The notes under the pieces were generated by a model. It saw only the letters and a program-made list of their open reading frames with translations. It was not told the DNA's origin and did not search any database. From Pseudomonas viridiflava (GTDB lineage Bacteria; Pseudomonadota; Gammaproteobacteria; Pseudomonadales; Pseudomonadaceae), in assembly GCF_900582195.1 (NCBI RefSeq), contig NZ_UTHA01000141.1, positions 1 through 48,415 on the forward strand: a DNA stretch of 48,415 nucleotides. The letters are read 5' to 3'. The translations under genes were made by a program, and so were the position numbers. Positions 14,861 through 24,029 of the stretch are shown here, piece after piece (position 1 is the first letter of the stretch; the number at the start of each line of letters is the position of its first letter).

Positions 14861-14950
14861 AGCGTTTCTGTCCGTCTGGCGCACCCGTATGTCCGTGCTG
14901 CGCCCTGTGTAACGGTTGTCGCGTCATCTGAGGCTGCCAAGATAGTTGGC

Positions 14951-16408
14951 ATGGATAGCCTCATCGATTTGAACACGGCGTCAGTGCTGCATTTCGGCCC
15001 TTACGCCTTCCACCTGCGCCAGCGGCTGATACTCGACGGAGATCGGCCCTTGCGCATGGGCGGGCGCGCGCTGGACATCTTGCAAGTGCTGGTCGAGCGT
15101 GCCGGTCGAGTGGTCAGGAAGGAGCAATTGATTGCTCTGGTTTGGCCAACGTCGGTGGTCGAGGAGATCAACCTGCGCGTGCACATCGCCGCGCTGAGGC
15201 GCGCCTTGGGTGATGGCGAAAACGGTCAGCGTTACATCGTTAACGTGCCGCAATGCGGCTACAGTTTTATTGCCCCGGTCCGTTGCGGCAGCGGCGCGCA
15301 AGTGGTCTTCGAGCGCTTGCAAACACCCCAGCATAATTTGCCGGCGCGGCTGACCCCGCTCGCCGGGCGCGACGCGCTGGTCGGCGGGCTGGTGCGGCAA
15401 ATGCCGCTGTGTCGACTGATGACCGTCACGGGAGCGGCCGGGGTGGGTAAGTCCACTGTTGCGTTGCGGGTCGCGGAGCTGCTGTTGCAGTACTACAGAG
15501 ACGGCGTGTGGCAGATCGATCTGAGTTTGATCGACGATGACACACCGCTGCTCGATCAGGTACTGCGCACCCTCGAAAGCGATTTGCCCGGACTGTCGAC
15601 TCGCCATGCGTTGCTGCTGCTGGATAACGTTGACCACCGTCGCGATGCCTGCCGAGCAGTGGTCGAAACCTTGCTCGAAGCCGCTCCGCGACTGTCGATT
15701 CTCGCCACCAGCCGCGAGGCCCTGCAGGTCAGTCTGGAAACCTTTCAGTGCGTGCCACCGCTGACCTTCCCGAAACGCTCGGCAGGCGCTTGCATCACTG
15801 AAGCCATGGGCCATTCTGCGGTGCAGTTGTTCGTCAGCCGTGCTCGGGCGCGACAACATGATTTCCGCTTGCGTGAGCAGGATGTCAACGCCGTCCTCGA
15901 TATCTGTCGCCAACTCGACGGCTTACCGCTGGCGATCGAGCTGGCAGCGTCACAAATCGATGCACTGGCGTTGGTCGGCTTGCAGGCGCAAATGCCCAAT
16001 GGCTTGCAAGTGCTGAGTCACGGCCGGCGCACAGCGGTGCCGCGGCACCAATCGATGCAGGCGGCACTCGACTGGAGCTACCAACGCTTGAGCGAGCAGG
16101 AGCAACGCGCGCTGCAGCGTTTATCGGTATTCAAAATGGCGTTTACCCTGGAGGCGGCGCTGGCGGTGATCAGTTGCCCGCAACTGGCGTCGTCGCGGCT
16201 TGCAGCGATCATTGAAGGCCTGGCTCGCCAGTCATTGCTGATGGTGGAGCGGGGCGGTGGTGCAGGCCGATACCGAATGCTCAACACCACCCGCTGCTAT
16301 GCCCGCGAGCAACTCGAACGCAGCGGTGAAGGGGTTGATCTTGAACGTCGGCATGCCCGTTACATCAACCGGATTCGCCAGGCATCAGGCGTGCACGTGC
16401 TCGCGTAG
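14951..16408 (+). CDS. Winged-helix/NB-ARC-type regulator, C-terminally truncated
   Basis: 485 residues. The N-terminal OmpR/CadC-type winged helix is at about residues 12-110 (FGPYAFHLRQRLIL, GGRALDILQVLVERAGRVV, YSFIAPV). An ATPase of the NB-ARC/AAA type used by predicted LuxR- and CadC-like regulators follows, with Walker A GAAGVGKST (Lys167), Walker B LLLLDNVD and sensor ILATSRE. It aligns domain for domain with the convergent gene at 16385-19291. It stops where that homologue enters its long C-terminal repeat region: RHARYINRIRQA here against RHAERCLVLMQQAQ there. The last eight codons overlap the other gene antisense. This suggests loss of a C-terminal sensor domain. Confidence 0.85.
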   Translation: MDSLIDLNTASVLHFGPYAFHLRQRLILDGDRPLRMGGRALDILQVLVERAGRVVRKEQLIALVWPTSVVEEINLRVHIAALRRALGDGENGQRYIVNVPQCGYSFIAPVRCGSGAQVVFERLQTPQHNLPARLTPLAGRDALVGGLVRQMPLCRLMTVTGAAGVGKSTVALRVAELLLQYYRDGVWQIDLSLIDDDTPLLDQVLRTLESDLPGLSTRHALLLLDNVDHRRDACRAVVETLLEAAPRLSILATSREALQVSLETFQCVPPLTFPKRSAGACITEAMGHSAVQLFVSRARARQHDFRLREQDVNAVLDICRQLDGLPLAIELAASQIDALALVGLQAQMPNGLQVLSHGRRTAVPRHQSMQAALDWSYQRLSEQEQRALQRLSVFKMAFTLEAALAVISCPQLASSRLAAIIEGLARQSLLMVERGGGAGRYRMLNTTRCYAREQLERSGEGVDLERRHARYINRIRQASGVHVLA

Positions 16409-19291
16409 CGCGTCGATCAGCCAGCGCACCTTGCGCAAGTCCGGGGTCGCATAGCCCTCGGTGAAGCGCTGATAGATTGGCGTGAGCAAATCCAGCGCCT
16501 CTTGGCAGCGCGATTGGCGCTGCCAGAGTTGTGCGAGTGATGTGGCACTGCGCAGTTCCCAGGCAAGCGCGCCTTGGGCACGGGCGATGGTCAGGGATTG
16601 TTGCAGAAGTGCTTCGGCTTCCCGAGTATGGGTGGCGCTGGGGAGGGCCCCTTCGCGAGCAAGCTCGCTCCCACAGGAATTGTTGCTGTACTCAGAATCA
16701 ATGTGGGAGCGAGCTTGCTCGCAAAGTGGCCCGTTCAGGCAATCCGGATCGTCTTTCAATAACGCAGCAGCCCGAGCCCGCAGAACCTCCGCCGTGCTCC
16801 ACCCCGCATCATCACTCAGCGCTCGCTCAAACAGCGAGTCATCCACAAAACGGCCATCCAGCGTCACCATGATTTCCCGAATCAGCCCACTGCTGTCCTT
16901 CGGCACGGGGGCAAGGGTTTGAGCATCAATCACCTGCGCGTAATGCCGCGCCCACGTATTGAACAGCAGCACCGAGTGCTTCTGCGACTGCTCCAGCAAC
17001 AGTTGCAACAATGCCCGGGCGTTCTGCTGATCGCCGTTGTAATGGGCGATCAGGCAACTGGCCAGTGCCAGGGTGTAGCAAATCGAAGTGCCATGGTCGA
17101 TCTGCACGGCGATATCCAGTGCCAGACGCGCGGTATGCCACGCTTGCTCGGGGAATCCCTGCAGCCATAGCACCCGTGCCAGTACCGTCAGCGACGCGAC
17201 GCTCTGGTCGTACTGCACGCCAAAACCGTGAGTGAAGCGATTGACATGGCCGCTGTGCGCCATGCGCTGCAGCACCTGTTCGGCATGAATGCGGGCCTGC
17301 GGCTGGTCGCCGGCATAGTGCAGGGCCAACACGCGCAGACGGTGGGTGCTGAGTGACAGCAGTGGGTCGCCGTGCAGACCGAGGCGGTCGAACTGTTCGC
17401 TCTGCGCCAGCGCCATGCGGTAGTGCCCGCAACTGAGGTTGACCGCCATGTGCCCGGACACCGCGCGCAATTGCCCGGCGACGTCGTCGTGTTCGTGGGC
17501 CAACTGGTGAGCCTCGACGAACGCTTGAACGGTTTCCGGAGTGCCGCCCCAGGTGTGATAACTGGCACTGCCGAGGGCCAGCTTCAGGGCGATTTTCAGA
17601 CGCGGGCAGGGTTCGCGCAGTTCGTCGAACAGGCTCAGCGCCCGGCGCACATAGCCGCCGTACTCTTTGAGCAACGACAATTCTTGCCATAACGGCGCCG
17701 ACGCTGCCGCCAGGCGCATCCCCAAGCCACCCGGGCCGACACCGTTCAGGCTCCAGTCCAGCGCCGCGCGCAAATCCTCCAGCCCCCGCGCATAGCGTTC
17801 GATCCACAACGCCGTCGGTGTCATTTCCCAATCGTTCTGCGCCTGCTGCATCAACACCAGACAGCGTTCGGCATGGCGTTCGCGGGTTTCTTCGCATTCA
17901 GCGGCGTGCTCGAGTTTTTCCAGTGCATAACGGCGGGTCGTGTCGAGCAGGCGATAAAACACCTCCTCATCCCCGACCTCGACGCTGAGCAGGGATTTGG
18001 CCACCAGTTGGGTGATCGACACAAACACCACTCCGGGGTCGATCTGTTGGCCGACGATTACGGCCGCTGCCGACTCCAGGGTGAACCCCCCGCGAAACAC
18101 GCCCAAACGGCGCAGGCAGGTTTGCTCGCAACGGTCGAGCAGATTGAAACTCCAGTCCAGCGTGGCGCGCAGCGTGAGATGGCGCTCAAGACTGTTTTGA
18201 TTGCCCGCTGCCAGCGGTGGCAAACGGCCCTGCAATTGGCTCAACAAACCTTCCAGACCCAGCTCGGCGACCTGAGCGGCCGCCAGCTCCAGCGCCAGTG
18301 GAATACCGTCGAGTCGGTGGCAGATCTCGATCGCTTGCGGCAATTGTGCGTCGCTCAGTTCGAAGCTTTCCTGTACGGCCGTGGCCCGTTCGATGAACAG
18401 TTGCAGCGCCGAATGATCCAGCGCCTGCTGACGATTCAATGTCGCGCTCATCGACGGATAGTCGAGGGAATCGAGACGCTGCACGAATTCGCCTTCGGCC
18501 CGCAGGCTCTCGCGGCTGGTGGCGAGGATATGCACCTTCGGCGCGCCGCGCAGAATGCTTTCGCTGAGCATCGCGACGGCATCGATCAGGTGCTCGCAGT
18601 TGTCGAGCAGCAACAGCATCTGTCGCTGTTGCAGACCATTGACCAGCGCCGCCAGCGGATCGCCGTCGAGGAGTGCCAGATCGAGCAGACTGGCCAGGTG
18701 TGAGCAAATCAGCCGGGGATCGTTGAGCGGTGCCAGATCCACCAGCCGAATGCCGTCGCGGTACTGTCCGATCAACTGCTCGGCCACGCGCAAGGCCACA
18801 GTGGTTTTGCCGATCCCGCCAGGGCCGACCAGAGTGATGCAGCGTTGGCGCGGCAACTGCCTCATCAAGCTATCGACGAGCGCCTGGCGACCGATCATCC
18901 GTGTGCGCCGCAAGGGCAAGTTGTGCCGACCACCAGCATCGCCCACAGGACGCTCCTCCATGGATTGCGGTAAAACCGGGGCGACAAAACTGTAACCGCG
19001 TTGCGCCACGGTGATGATGTATCGCTGGCCGGCCTGACCGTCACCGAGTGCCTTGCGCAGCGCCGCCATGTGCACACGCAGGTTGATGTCTTCGACCACG
19101 CTGTCCGGCCAGACCCCAGCCATCAGTTGCTGCTTGCTCACCACTTCGCCGGCATGGGCCAGCAGAATCAGGAGGATGTCCATCGCCCGTCGGCCCAGGC
19201 GCAACGGCTGCTCGCCTTCGAGCACCCGCCGTTGTCCGGGATGAATCCGATAGGGGCCAAAGCCGAGGGCCTGATTCGGGGAAAGACTCAA
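16385..19291 (-). CDS. Winged-helix/NB-ARC-type regulator with long C-terminal helical-repeat domain
   Basis: 968 residues from a TTG start at 19291, chosen because AGGAG (19299-19303) lies seven bases upstream and LSLSPNQALGFGPYRIHPGQ then opens the winged helix as in the neighbouring homologue. An upstream ATG at 19375 has no such support. Order: winged-helix domain (about 10-110); ATPase with Walker A GPGGIGKTT, Walker B LLLLDNCEHL and sensor ILATSRESL; then about 500 residues of TPR-like helices, probably ligand- or protein-sensing. Near the C terminus a REP doublet is read through in frame, encoding the segments CEQARSH and CGSELARE. No target is evident; the AraC gene lies just upstream. 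Confidence 0.88.
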   Translation of the reverse strand: MSLSPNQALGFGPYRIHPGQRRVLEGEQPLRLGRRAMDILLILLAHAGEVVSKQQLMAGVWPDSVVEDINLRVHMAALRKALGDGQAGQRYIITVAQRGYSFVAPVLPQSMEERPVGDAGGRHNLPLRRTRMIGRQALVDSLMRQLPRQRCITLVGPGGIGKTTVALRVAEQLIGQYRDGIRLVDLAPLNDPRLICSHLASLLDLALLDGDPLAALVNGLQQRQMLLLLDNCEHLIDAVAMLSESILRGAPKVHILATSRESLRAEGEFVQRLDSLDYPSMSATLNRQQALDHSALQLFIERATAVQESFELSDAQLPQAIEICHRLDGIPLALELAAAQVAELGLEGLLSQLQGRLPPLAAGNQNSLERHLTLRATLDWSFNLLDRCEQTCLRRLGVFRGGFTLESAAAVIVGQQIDPGVVFVSITQLVAKSLLSVEVGDEEVFYRLLDTTRRYALEKLEHAAECEETRERHAERCLVLMQQAQNDWEMTPTALWIERYARGLEDLRAALDWSLNGVGPGGLGMRLAAASAPLWQELSLLKEYGGYVRRALSLFDELREPCPRLKIALKLALGSASYHTWGGTPETVQAFVEAHQLAHEHDDVAGQLRAVSGHMAVNLSCGHYRMALAQSEQFDRLGLHGDPLLSLSTHRLRVLALHYAGDQPQARIHAEQVLQRMAHSGHVNRFTHGFGVQYDQSVASLTVLARVLWLQGFPEQAWHTARLALDIAVQIDHGTSICYTLALASCLIAHYNGDQQNARALLQLLLEQSQKHSVLLFNTWARHYAQVIDAQTLAPVPKDSSGLIREIMVTLDGRFVDDSLFERALSDDAGWSTAEVLRARAAALLKDDPDCLNGPLCEQARSHIDSEYSNNSCGSELAREGALPSATHTREAEALLQQSLTIARAQGALAWELRSATSLAQLWQRQSRCQEALDLLTPIYQRFTEGYATPDLRKVRWLIDALREHVHA
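16653..16724. repeat. REP doublet (REPIN) inside a coding sequence
   Basis: Two inverted copies of the common Pseudomonas REP sequence: 16653-16675 reads towards TCGCTCCCACA and 16702-16724 begins TGTGGGAGCGAGC. They are separated by 26 bases. The arms are fully complementary over about 20 bases. The doublet lies within the regulator gene at 16385-19291 without interrupting its frame. Confidence 0.92.
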
Positions 19292-19380
19292 CAGCTCACT
19301 CCTGCGGTGCTGCGGCGGACAGAACGGAGTAGTGCCGGGCGCGTGCGCAGCCTCTAATCCGGGGTGTCCCGGCATAATCC

Positions 19381-19845
19381 TCAGGTTTGAGCGTCAGTGC
19401 AACGGGGGCCGCGATCGAACGCAGCGGGCGTTGAACGGTGAGCTTTGGGCTTACGCATGATCTGGCAGCGCCAGGCAAACGGATTGATGCCTTCGCTGCG
19501 GGTGAACATATGACAGAAATGCGCCTGATCGCAGAAGCCGCATTCCAGACTGATTTGCGTCAGGCTCAGGTCGGTGTGCTGGATCAGCAGCTTGGCCCGC
19601 GCGATACGCTGGGTGCGGATCCAGTCCTGTGGCGATAATCCGGTGCTGCATTTGAAGGCGCGGGAAAAATGGCTGCGTGACAGTGAACAGGCGCGGGCCA
19701 GTTCGGTGACCTCAAGGCTCTCGCCGAGGCGTTCGAGAATCAGTTGTTTGACCTGTCGTTCACGTTGCGGACTGAGTCCGCCGACCCCGGTCTTGCGTGG
19801 TTCGTTGGCAGGGGCAAGGGCGACGCTGTGCTGTAAGTGAGCCAT
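19381..19845 (-). CDS. Short AraC-family transcriptional regulator
   Basis: 154 residues from the ATG at 19845 (an ATG at 19875 adds ten). It is almost entirely a C-terminal-type AraC DNA-binding domain: first helix-turn-helix LEVTELARACSLSRSHFSRA, second SLTQISLECGFCDQAHFCHM, then the usual FTRSEGINPFAWR. There is no ligand-binding domain, so activity may be controlled by expression or a partner, as with SoxS/MarA-size proteins. It diverges from the metallo-beta-lactamase-fold gene, which it may regulate. Confidence 0.88.
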   Translation of the reverse strand: MAHLQHSVALAPANEPRKTGVGGLSPQRERQVKQLILERLGESLEVTELARACSLSRSHFSRAFKCSTGLSPQDWIRTQRIARAKLLIQHTDLSLTQISLECGFCDQAHFCHMFTRSEGINPFAWRCQIMRKPKAHRSTPAAFDRGPRCTDAQT

Positions 19846-19954
19846 GGCCAAAGTCCGTGTTGATGGGGAATGCACGGTCGGCGCATCCCCTCAGGTCAAA
19901 GAAACAACGCTGCGCAGAGGTCTTCATTGTTGGCCGAGGGCGGAAGACTGACGA

Positions 19955-19970
19955 GTTAATCGTTGTTAAT
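19955..19970. promoter_or_regulatory. GTTAAT direct repeats upstream of the MBL-fold gene
   Basis: GTTAAT occurs at 19955-19960 and 19965-19970, ten bases apart (one helical turn), in the 247-base gap between the divergent AraC and hydrolase genes. Direct repeats on one DNA face are the usual form of AraC-type sites. The rest of the gap shows no clear structure. Confidence 0.3.
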
Positions 19971-20092
19971 TCCAGCGCATTGACCTGAACTCAGCACATC
20001 CCTGCAAGTCTGCACCGCGCAGTTTGCGGCACGATGACTGCAAGCGTGGCGAACCGATGGGGCGCCGCAATCGGCAGTCCAAGGGGGACCCA

Positions 20093-21076
20093 ATGAAAGA
20101 CATGTTCAAAGCAGCGGCAGTGCTGACGTTGGCGCTGGTCACTTCCAGCGCCATGGCACAGGCGCCACAGCAGGGCACTCAGGCGCCGGGCTATTTCCGC
20201 CTGGCCGTAGGGGATTACGAGGTCACCGCGTTGTTCGATGGGTACAACGATCTGTCGCCGAAGCTGCTGCAAGGCATGAGTCAGGCCCGGATTCGTGCGC
20301 TGCTGGCACGCCGTTCGATTGAAACCCCGGGCGTTCAGACGGCGTTCAATGCTTTCTTGGTCAATACCGGCAAGCAACTGATTCTGGTCGACAGCGGCGC
20401 CGGACAATGCATCGGCGCCACCGCCGGGCAGCTCCTGGCGAATATGCGGGCAGCCGGTTACCAGCCAGAACAGGTCGATACGATTTTGCTGACGCACCTG
20501 CACCTCGATCATGTCTGTGGTCTGGTCGATGCACAGAAGCAAGCGTTGTTCTCTAATGCCACGGTGTTCGCCGCCAAGGCGGAAGCGGATTACTGGCTCG
20601 ATCCGACCGCGCTGGCCAAAGCCCCGACCGGCGCCAGAGAGTTTTTCAAGATCGCCCAGGACTCCACCGCGCCCTACGTCGCCGCCGGACGTTTCAAGAC
20701 ATTCGCCGCTGGCCAGTCGCCGTTGCCAGGATTAGTCGAAGCGACACTCGAAGCCGGACATACGCCGGGCAGCACCACCTACCGTTTCACCTCGCAGAAT
20801 CAGAGCATCGTCTTCATGGGCGATCTGGTGCATAACCTGGCTGTGCAGTTTGAGCACCCGGAAGTGTCTATCGGCTTTGACGTCAACAGTGCGCAGGCGA
20901 TCAACGCTCGTCAGGCGGTCTTCAGCGCGGCGGTCGCGAGCAAAACGTGGGTGACCGCGGCGCACTTGCCGTTCCCGGGGATCGGTCACATCACCGCACA
21001 GGGTAAACATTTTCAGTGGGTGCCCGTGGAATATGGCCCGTACAAGCGCGCGGCCAAGGTTCCGTTAATCGAGTAA
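20093..21076 (+). CDS. Exported metallo-beta-lactamase-fold hydrolase
   Basis: 327 residues with a signal peptide (MFKAAAVLTLALVTSSAMA, cleavage before QAPQ). The metal site is intact: HLHLDH (His135, His137, Asp139, His140), a histidine in EAGHTPGSTTYRF, an aspartate in FMGDLVHN and a histidine in TAAHLPFPGIGH. The layout resembles AHL-lactonase/PNGM-like members of the superfamily, but lactonase, esterase or other activity cannot be told apart here. The start is fixed by AAGGGGGA seven bases upstream and by the signal peptide; the frame is open 69 bases further. A LysR gene follows after 48 bases on the same strand. Confidence 0.9.
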   Translation: MKDMFKAAAVLTLALVTSSAMAQAPQQGTQAPGYFRLAVGDYEVTALFDGYNDLSPKLLQGMSQARIRALLARRSIETPGVQTAFNAFLVNTGKQLILVDSGAGQCIGATAGQLLANMRAAGYQPEQVDTILLTHLHLDHVCGLVDAQKQALFSNATVFAAKAEADYWLDPTALAKAPTGAREFFKIAQDSTAPYVAAGRFKTFAAGQSPLPGLVEATLEAGHTPGSTTYRFTSQNQSIVFMGDLVHNLAVQFEHPEVSIGFDVNSAQAINARQAVFSAAVASKTWVTAAHLPFPGIGHITAQGKHFQWVPVEYGPYKRAAKVPLIE

Positions 21077-21124
21077 AGTGCGCAGCGCCCACTCGCAAAA
21101 GCAGCTGACACCGAAAAGGAAAAC

Positions 21125-22054
21125 ATGCCCATGAACCGTAACGATCTACGTCGCGTCGACATGAACCTGCTGGTGATTTTCGAAGCGCTGATGTTCGAAA
21201 AGAACCTGACCCGCGTCGCCGAAAAACTGTTCATGGGGCAACCGGCCGTCAGCGCCGCGTTGGGGCGTTTGCGCGATCTGTTCGACGATCCGTTACTGCT
21301 GCGTAACGGTCGCGGCATGGAACCGACCGCGCGGGCGCTGGCGATTCTCAAGGAGCTGCAACCGGCGATGGACGTCATCTCCGGTGCGGTCAGCCGGGCC
21401 AAGGAGTTTGAACCGGCGAGCAGTTGCGACGTGTTTCGCATCGGCCTGTCAGACGACGCCGAATTCGGCCTGTTTCCGCCGTTGCTGCGTCAGCTTCAAC
21501 AAGAGGCGCCGGGGATTGTCGTGGTGGTGCGCCGCGCCAACTACCTGCTGATGCCGGCACTGTTGGCTTCTGGAGAAATCTCCGTCGGTGTCAGTTACAC
21601 CACTGAATTGCCGGCCAACGCCAAGCGCAAAAAACTGCGCGACATTCCCTGCAAAGTCCTGCGCGGCGACGACCGTCCGGGGCCGCTGACGCTCGACGAA
21701 TACTGCGAGCGCCCGCATGCGATGGTGTCGTTTTCGGGCGACCTGAGCGGCAATATCGACATGGACCTGGCCAAGGTTGGCCGTACGCGCCGCGTGGTGC
21801 TGGGCGTACCGCAGTTCAGCGGCTTGCGCGCTTTGCTCGCCGGCACCGAGATGATCGCCACCGTACCGGATTACGCGGCCTGCGCACTGGTGGAAGGGTG
21901 TGCGTTGCGCGCCGAAGATCCGCCGTTCCCGATTGATGCCGCGCAATTGTCGATGGCGTGGAGCGGGGTGCATGACAACGATCCGGCGGAAAAATGGCTA
22001 AGAGCGCGGATCAGCCAGTTCATGGCGGCGCCGCTGGATATTCCCCCGATGTGA
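21125..22054 (+). CDS. LysR-family transcriptional regulator
   Basis: 309 residues. The N-terminal helix-turn-helix (MNLLVIFEALMFEKNLTRVA, FMGQPAVSAALGRLRDLFDD) is of the NodD/SyrM/PA0477-like branch, in which DPLLLRNGRGMEPTARA follows. The effector domain covers residues 95-300. AAGGA lies upstream of two close ATGs (21125 and 21131). It is downstream of the exported hydrolase gene on the same strand and may be co-transcribed with it. Confidence 0.92.
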   Translation: MPMNRNDLRRVDMNLLVIFEALMFEKNLTRVAEKLFMGQPAVSAALGRLRDLFDDPLLLRNGRGMEPTARALAILKELQPAMDVISGAVSRAKEFEPASSCDVFRIGLSDDAEFGLFPPLLRQLQQEAPGIVVVVRRANYLLMPALLASGEISVGVSYTTELPANAKRKKLRDIPCKVLRGDDRPGPLTLDEYCERPHAMVSFSGDLSGNIDMDLAKVGRTRRVVLGVPQFSGLRALLAGTEMIATVPDYAACALVEGCALRAEDPPFPIDAAQLSMAWSGVHDNDPAEKWLRARISQFMAAPLDIPPM

Positions 22055-22083
22055 GTGTCCATTCGTCTGAAACAGGGCTTGAC

Positions 22084-22099
22084 CTGTTAGTTCTGACAG
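22084..22099. promoter_or_regulatory. CTGTTAG/CTGACAG dyad upstream of the Ig-like protein gene
   Basis: CTGTTAG-TT-CTGACAG, a 7-bp dyad with one G-T mismatch and a two-base spacer, begins 82 bases before the start codon and overlaps a TTGACC that could be a -35 element. Its size fits a protein-binding site. Confidence 0.35.
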
Positions 22100-22165
22100 T
22101 GGCGCATCTCCGTATTCGCATGTCTGATTGGCCGATGTCGAAAGGTAGCCAAAAAGGACGTGAAC

Positions 22166-23911
22166 ATGGACACGCTGATACCCGCGCTGGACAGTAGCAG
22201 TCTGCCGCCGCTCTCAATCAAAGAAAGTCGCCCCGACGGTTTGCTGGACCCAGAGGCCGCTCGGTACAACCTGACGGTAAAAATCGACTTCGATTGGCGG
22301 GCAGGAGACAGTCTCACGATCAACTGGGCGGGTACGCCAGGTCCTGGCTCATACACCTCACCGCGCATTCCGATTGGCGGATTCGAACGTCCTTTCCAGA
22401 CCCATATTGATAACCTCTTGGTGGCTTTCAACTTCGAGCAAACCGTCATCGTCACTTACACGGTTTATCGTGGCACTGAACCGCCTGTTACTTCACAGCC
22501 TTTGCCGCTTTACATAACACGCATCAATCAATTGAACCTGCCTCGGCCATTTATCCGACAGGCCGACGACGATGGTCAGGGAAGGGAGCTGAATGTCAGT
22601 AACCTTTCCGAGTTCACCTTGCGAATCAATGCGTGGTTACTGGGCAGGCGCGGTAACCCCTTCTGGCTAAAGCTCAAAGGCACCAATGCCGATGGCAGTG
22701 ATTTCGAGGCGTCGTATTGGCAAGCGCCGGACAATGTTGTCGATGACGAATTCAACCGCTTCGGTTTCTTCGAGCAGAACTTCCCTGCTGCACCACTGCA
22801 CGGTCTGCAAAATCGCAGCGTGCTATCGCTGAGCTTCATGGCCGGCCTGCAAGGAAGTCAGGATCCATCCCTCGCACAGCCATTTGCACATCGAAACTAC
22901 ATCGTACTGACGGGGGCCTCCAGTGGACCGAGGATAACGTCAGTCACCGATCCTGATGGAGACATACTTGACGGCGCGGACACCCATTACTCCACGGTCA
23001 CGCTAGGCGGCACCGCTACCGACGCCGTAAATGTGTTTGATGGCTCGACCAGGCTCGACACGGCCGATGTCGTCGACGGTAACTGGAGGTACGTCGCGAC
23101 TGATCTGACCGGTGGATCGCATGTGTTTACGGTGAGGTTGGCGGATGGCAGCGGAAACGCCTCACCCCCCTGGCGAATCAACGTCGTGATTCAAAGCCTG
23201 CCTCTGACGATTGTCGAGGCTCCCGATAACATCAATCTCGATCCGCTGAAAGCAATAACGACTCTGACTGCGCTGTTGGATCTCGACCTGCAACCCACCG
23301 ATATGGTTTCAGTGACGGTGAAAGCCGCTGACGGCACTCCCCCGGCAGGTTCGCATACCACCACCCCGGTACCGGCCGGCATCACAAGGCCGATCAGAAT
23401 CAGTTTGCCCGTATCGCTGGTGGCATTCAGCATCGGAAAAATAATGGAGGTCACGTTTACCTACACCCGAGGTGCTTCCGCCCTGGTGACCTCACAACGC
23501 CTGCGTCTCAATGTGTTGCCGATTGCGTTGGAGCGACTCGCGGCGCCGGTGATCACTCAGGCAAACGGCACCGACATTCTCGATCTGAAAGATGTCCAGT
23601 CCGGCGCGAATCTGCGGTTTGGTGTCTGGCCGCATATCGCTGTGAATGAAAAACTCTGGCTTGTTCTGAATGGGGAAAGAAACACAGGCGCGCACAATCT
23701 GCAGATGTGGGGGGGCACCATTAATAATGTGCATCGGGCCTGGGTGACGAGTGGCGGTTACACCGTGATTGTTTCGGCCAATTATCTACGGCTGCTGAGG
23801 GATGGCAGCAAGCTGATCATTCGGTTCATGGTCAATCTGGATCAGGTGGCGAACTCTGATACGGCGACGGTTTTTCAAACCCGTGAATACACCATTCGGG
23901 CGGTGCCTTGA
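22166..23911 (+). CDS. Ig-like repeat protein, no recognisable signal peptide
   Basis: 581 residues from the ATG at 22166, seven bases after AAGGA; a GTG at 22160 is in frame. The protein is beta-rich and built of at least four divergent Ig-like modules: roughly residues 25-120 (DWRAGDSLTINWAG, TVIVTYTVYRG), 125-250, 255-345 with the typical GTATDAVNVFDGSTRLDTAD, and two more around 350-460 and 465-580. Modules 1 and 4 share the pattern TYTVYRG/TYTRGAS followed by VTSQPLPL/VTSQRLRL. Related proteins in Pseudomonas are thought to act at the cell surface, but no secretion signal is visible. Function unknown. Confidence 0.75.
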   Translation: MDTLIPALDSSSLPPLSIKESRPDGLLDPEAARYNLTVKIDFDWRAGDSLTINWAGTPGPGSYTSPRIPIGGFERPFQTHIDNLLVAFNFEQTVIVTYTVYRGTEPPVTSQPLPLYITRINQLNLPRPFIRQADDDGQGRELNVSNLSEFTLRINAWLLGRRGNPFWLKLKGTNADGSDFEASYWQAPDNVVDDEFNRFGFFEQNFPAAPLHGLQNRSVLSLSFMAGLQGSQDPSLAQPFAHRNYIVLTGASSGPRITSVTDPDGDILDGADTHYSTVTLGGTATDAVNVFDGSTRLDTADVVDGNWRYVATDLTGGSHVFTVRLADGSGNASPPWRINVVIQSLPLTIVEAPDNINLDPLKAITTLTALLDLDLQPTDMVSVTVKAADGTPPAGSHTTTPVPAGITRPIRISLPVSLVAFSIGKIMEVTFTYTRGASALVTSQRLRLNVLPIALERLAAPVITQANGTDILDLKDVQSGANLRFGVWPHIAVNEKLWLVLNGERNTGAHNLQMWGGTINNVHRAWVTSGGYTVIVSANYLRLLRDGSKLIIRFMVNLDQVANSDTATVFQTREYTIRAVP

Positions 23912-23977
23912 GCTTCACACCTGCCGCCCGCGTCATTGTGTACGGCCGTAGCAACTGAGCACATCCATCCAATTTCC

Positions 23978-24027
23978 CCCCACCCATCATTGGCATGATT
24001 CAGGCCAATGACAATTCAAGGGTGGGG
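23978..24027 (+). promoter_or_regulatory. Two-tier hairpin covering the ribosome-binding site of the doxX operon
   Basis: The inner arms TCATTGGC (23987-23994) and GCCAATGA (24004-24011) pair perfectly around nine bases. The outer arms CCCCACCC (23978-23985) and GGGTGGGG (24020-24027) also pair perfectly. The right outer arm is the purine-rich ribosome-binding region ending two bases before the doxX ATG. As RNA it could hide the ribosome-binding site; as DNA the inner dyad could be an operator. Confidence 0.55.
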
Positions 24028-24029
24028 TC

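Noticed and set aside
16385..16408. A frameshift or sequencing error joining the two convergent regulators
   Set aside because: Both reading frames end cleanly with ordinary stop codons and the long gene keeps a plausible C terminus, so a deletion or natural truncation is the simpler reading.
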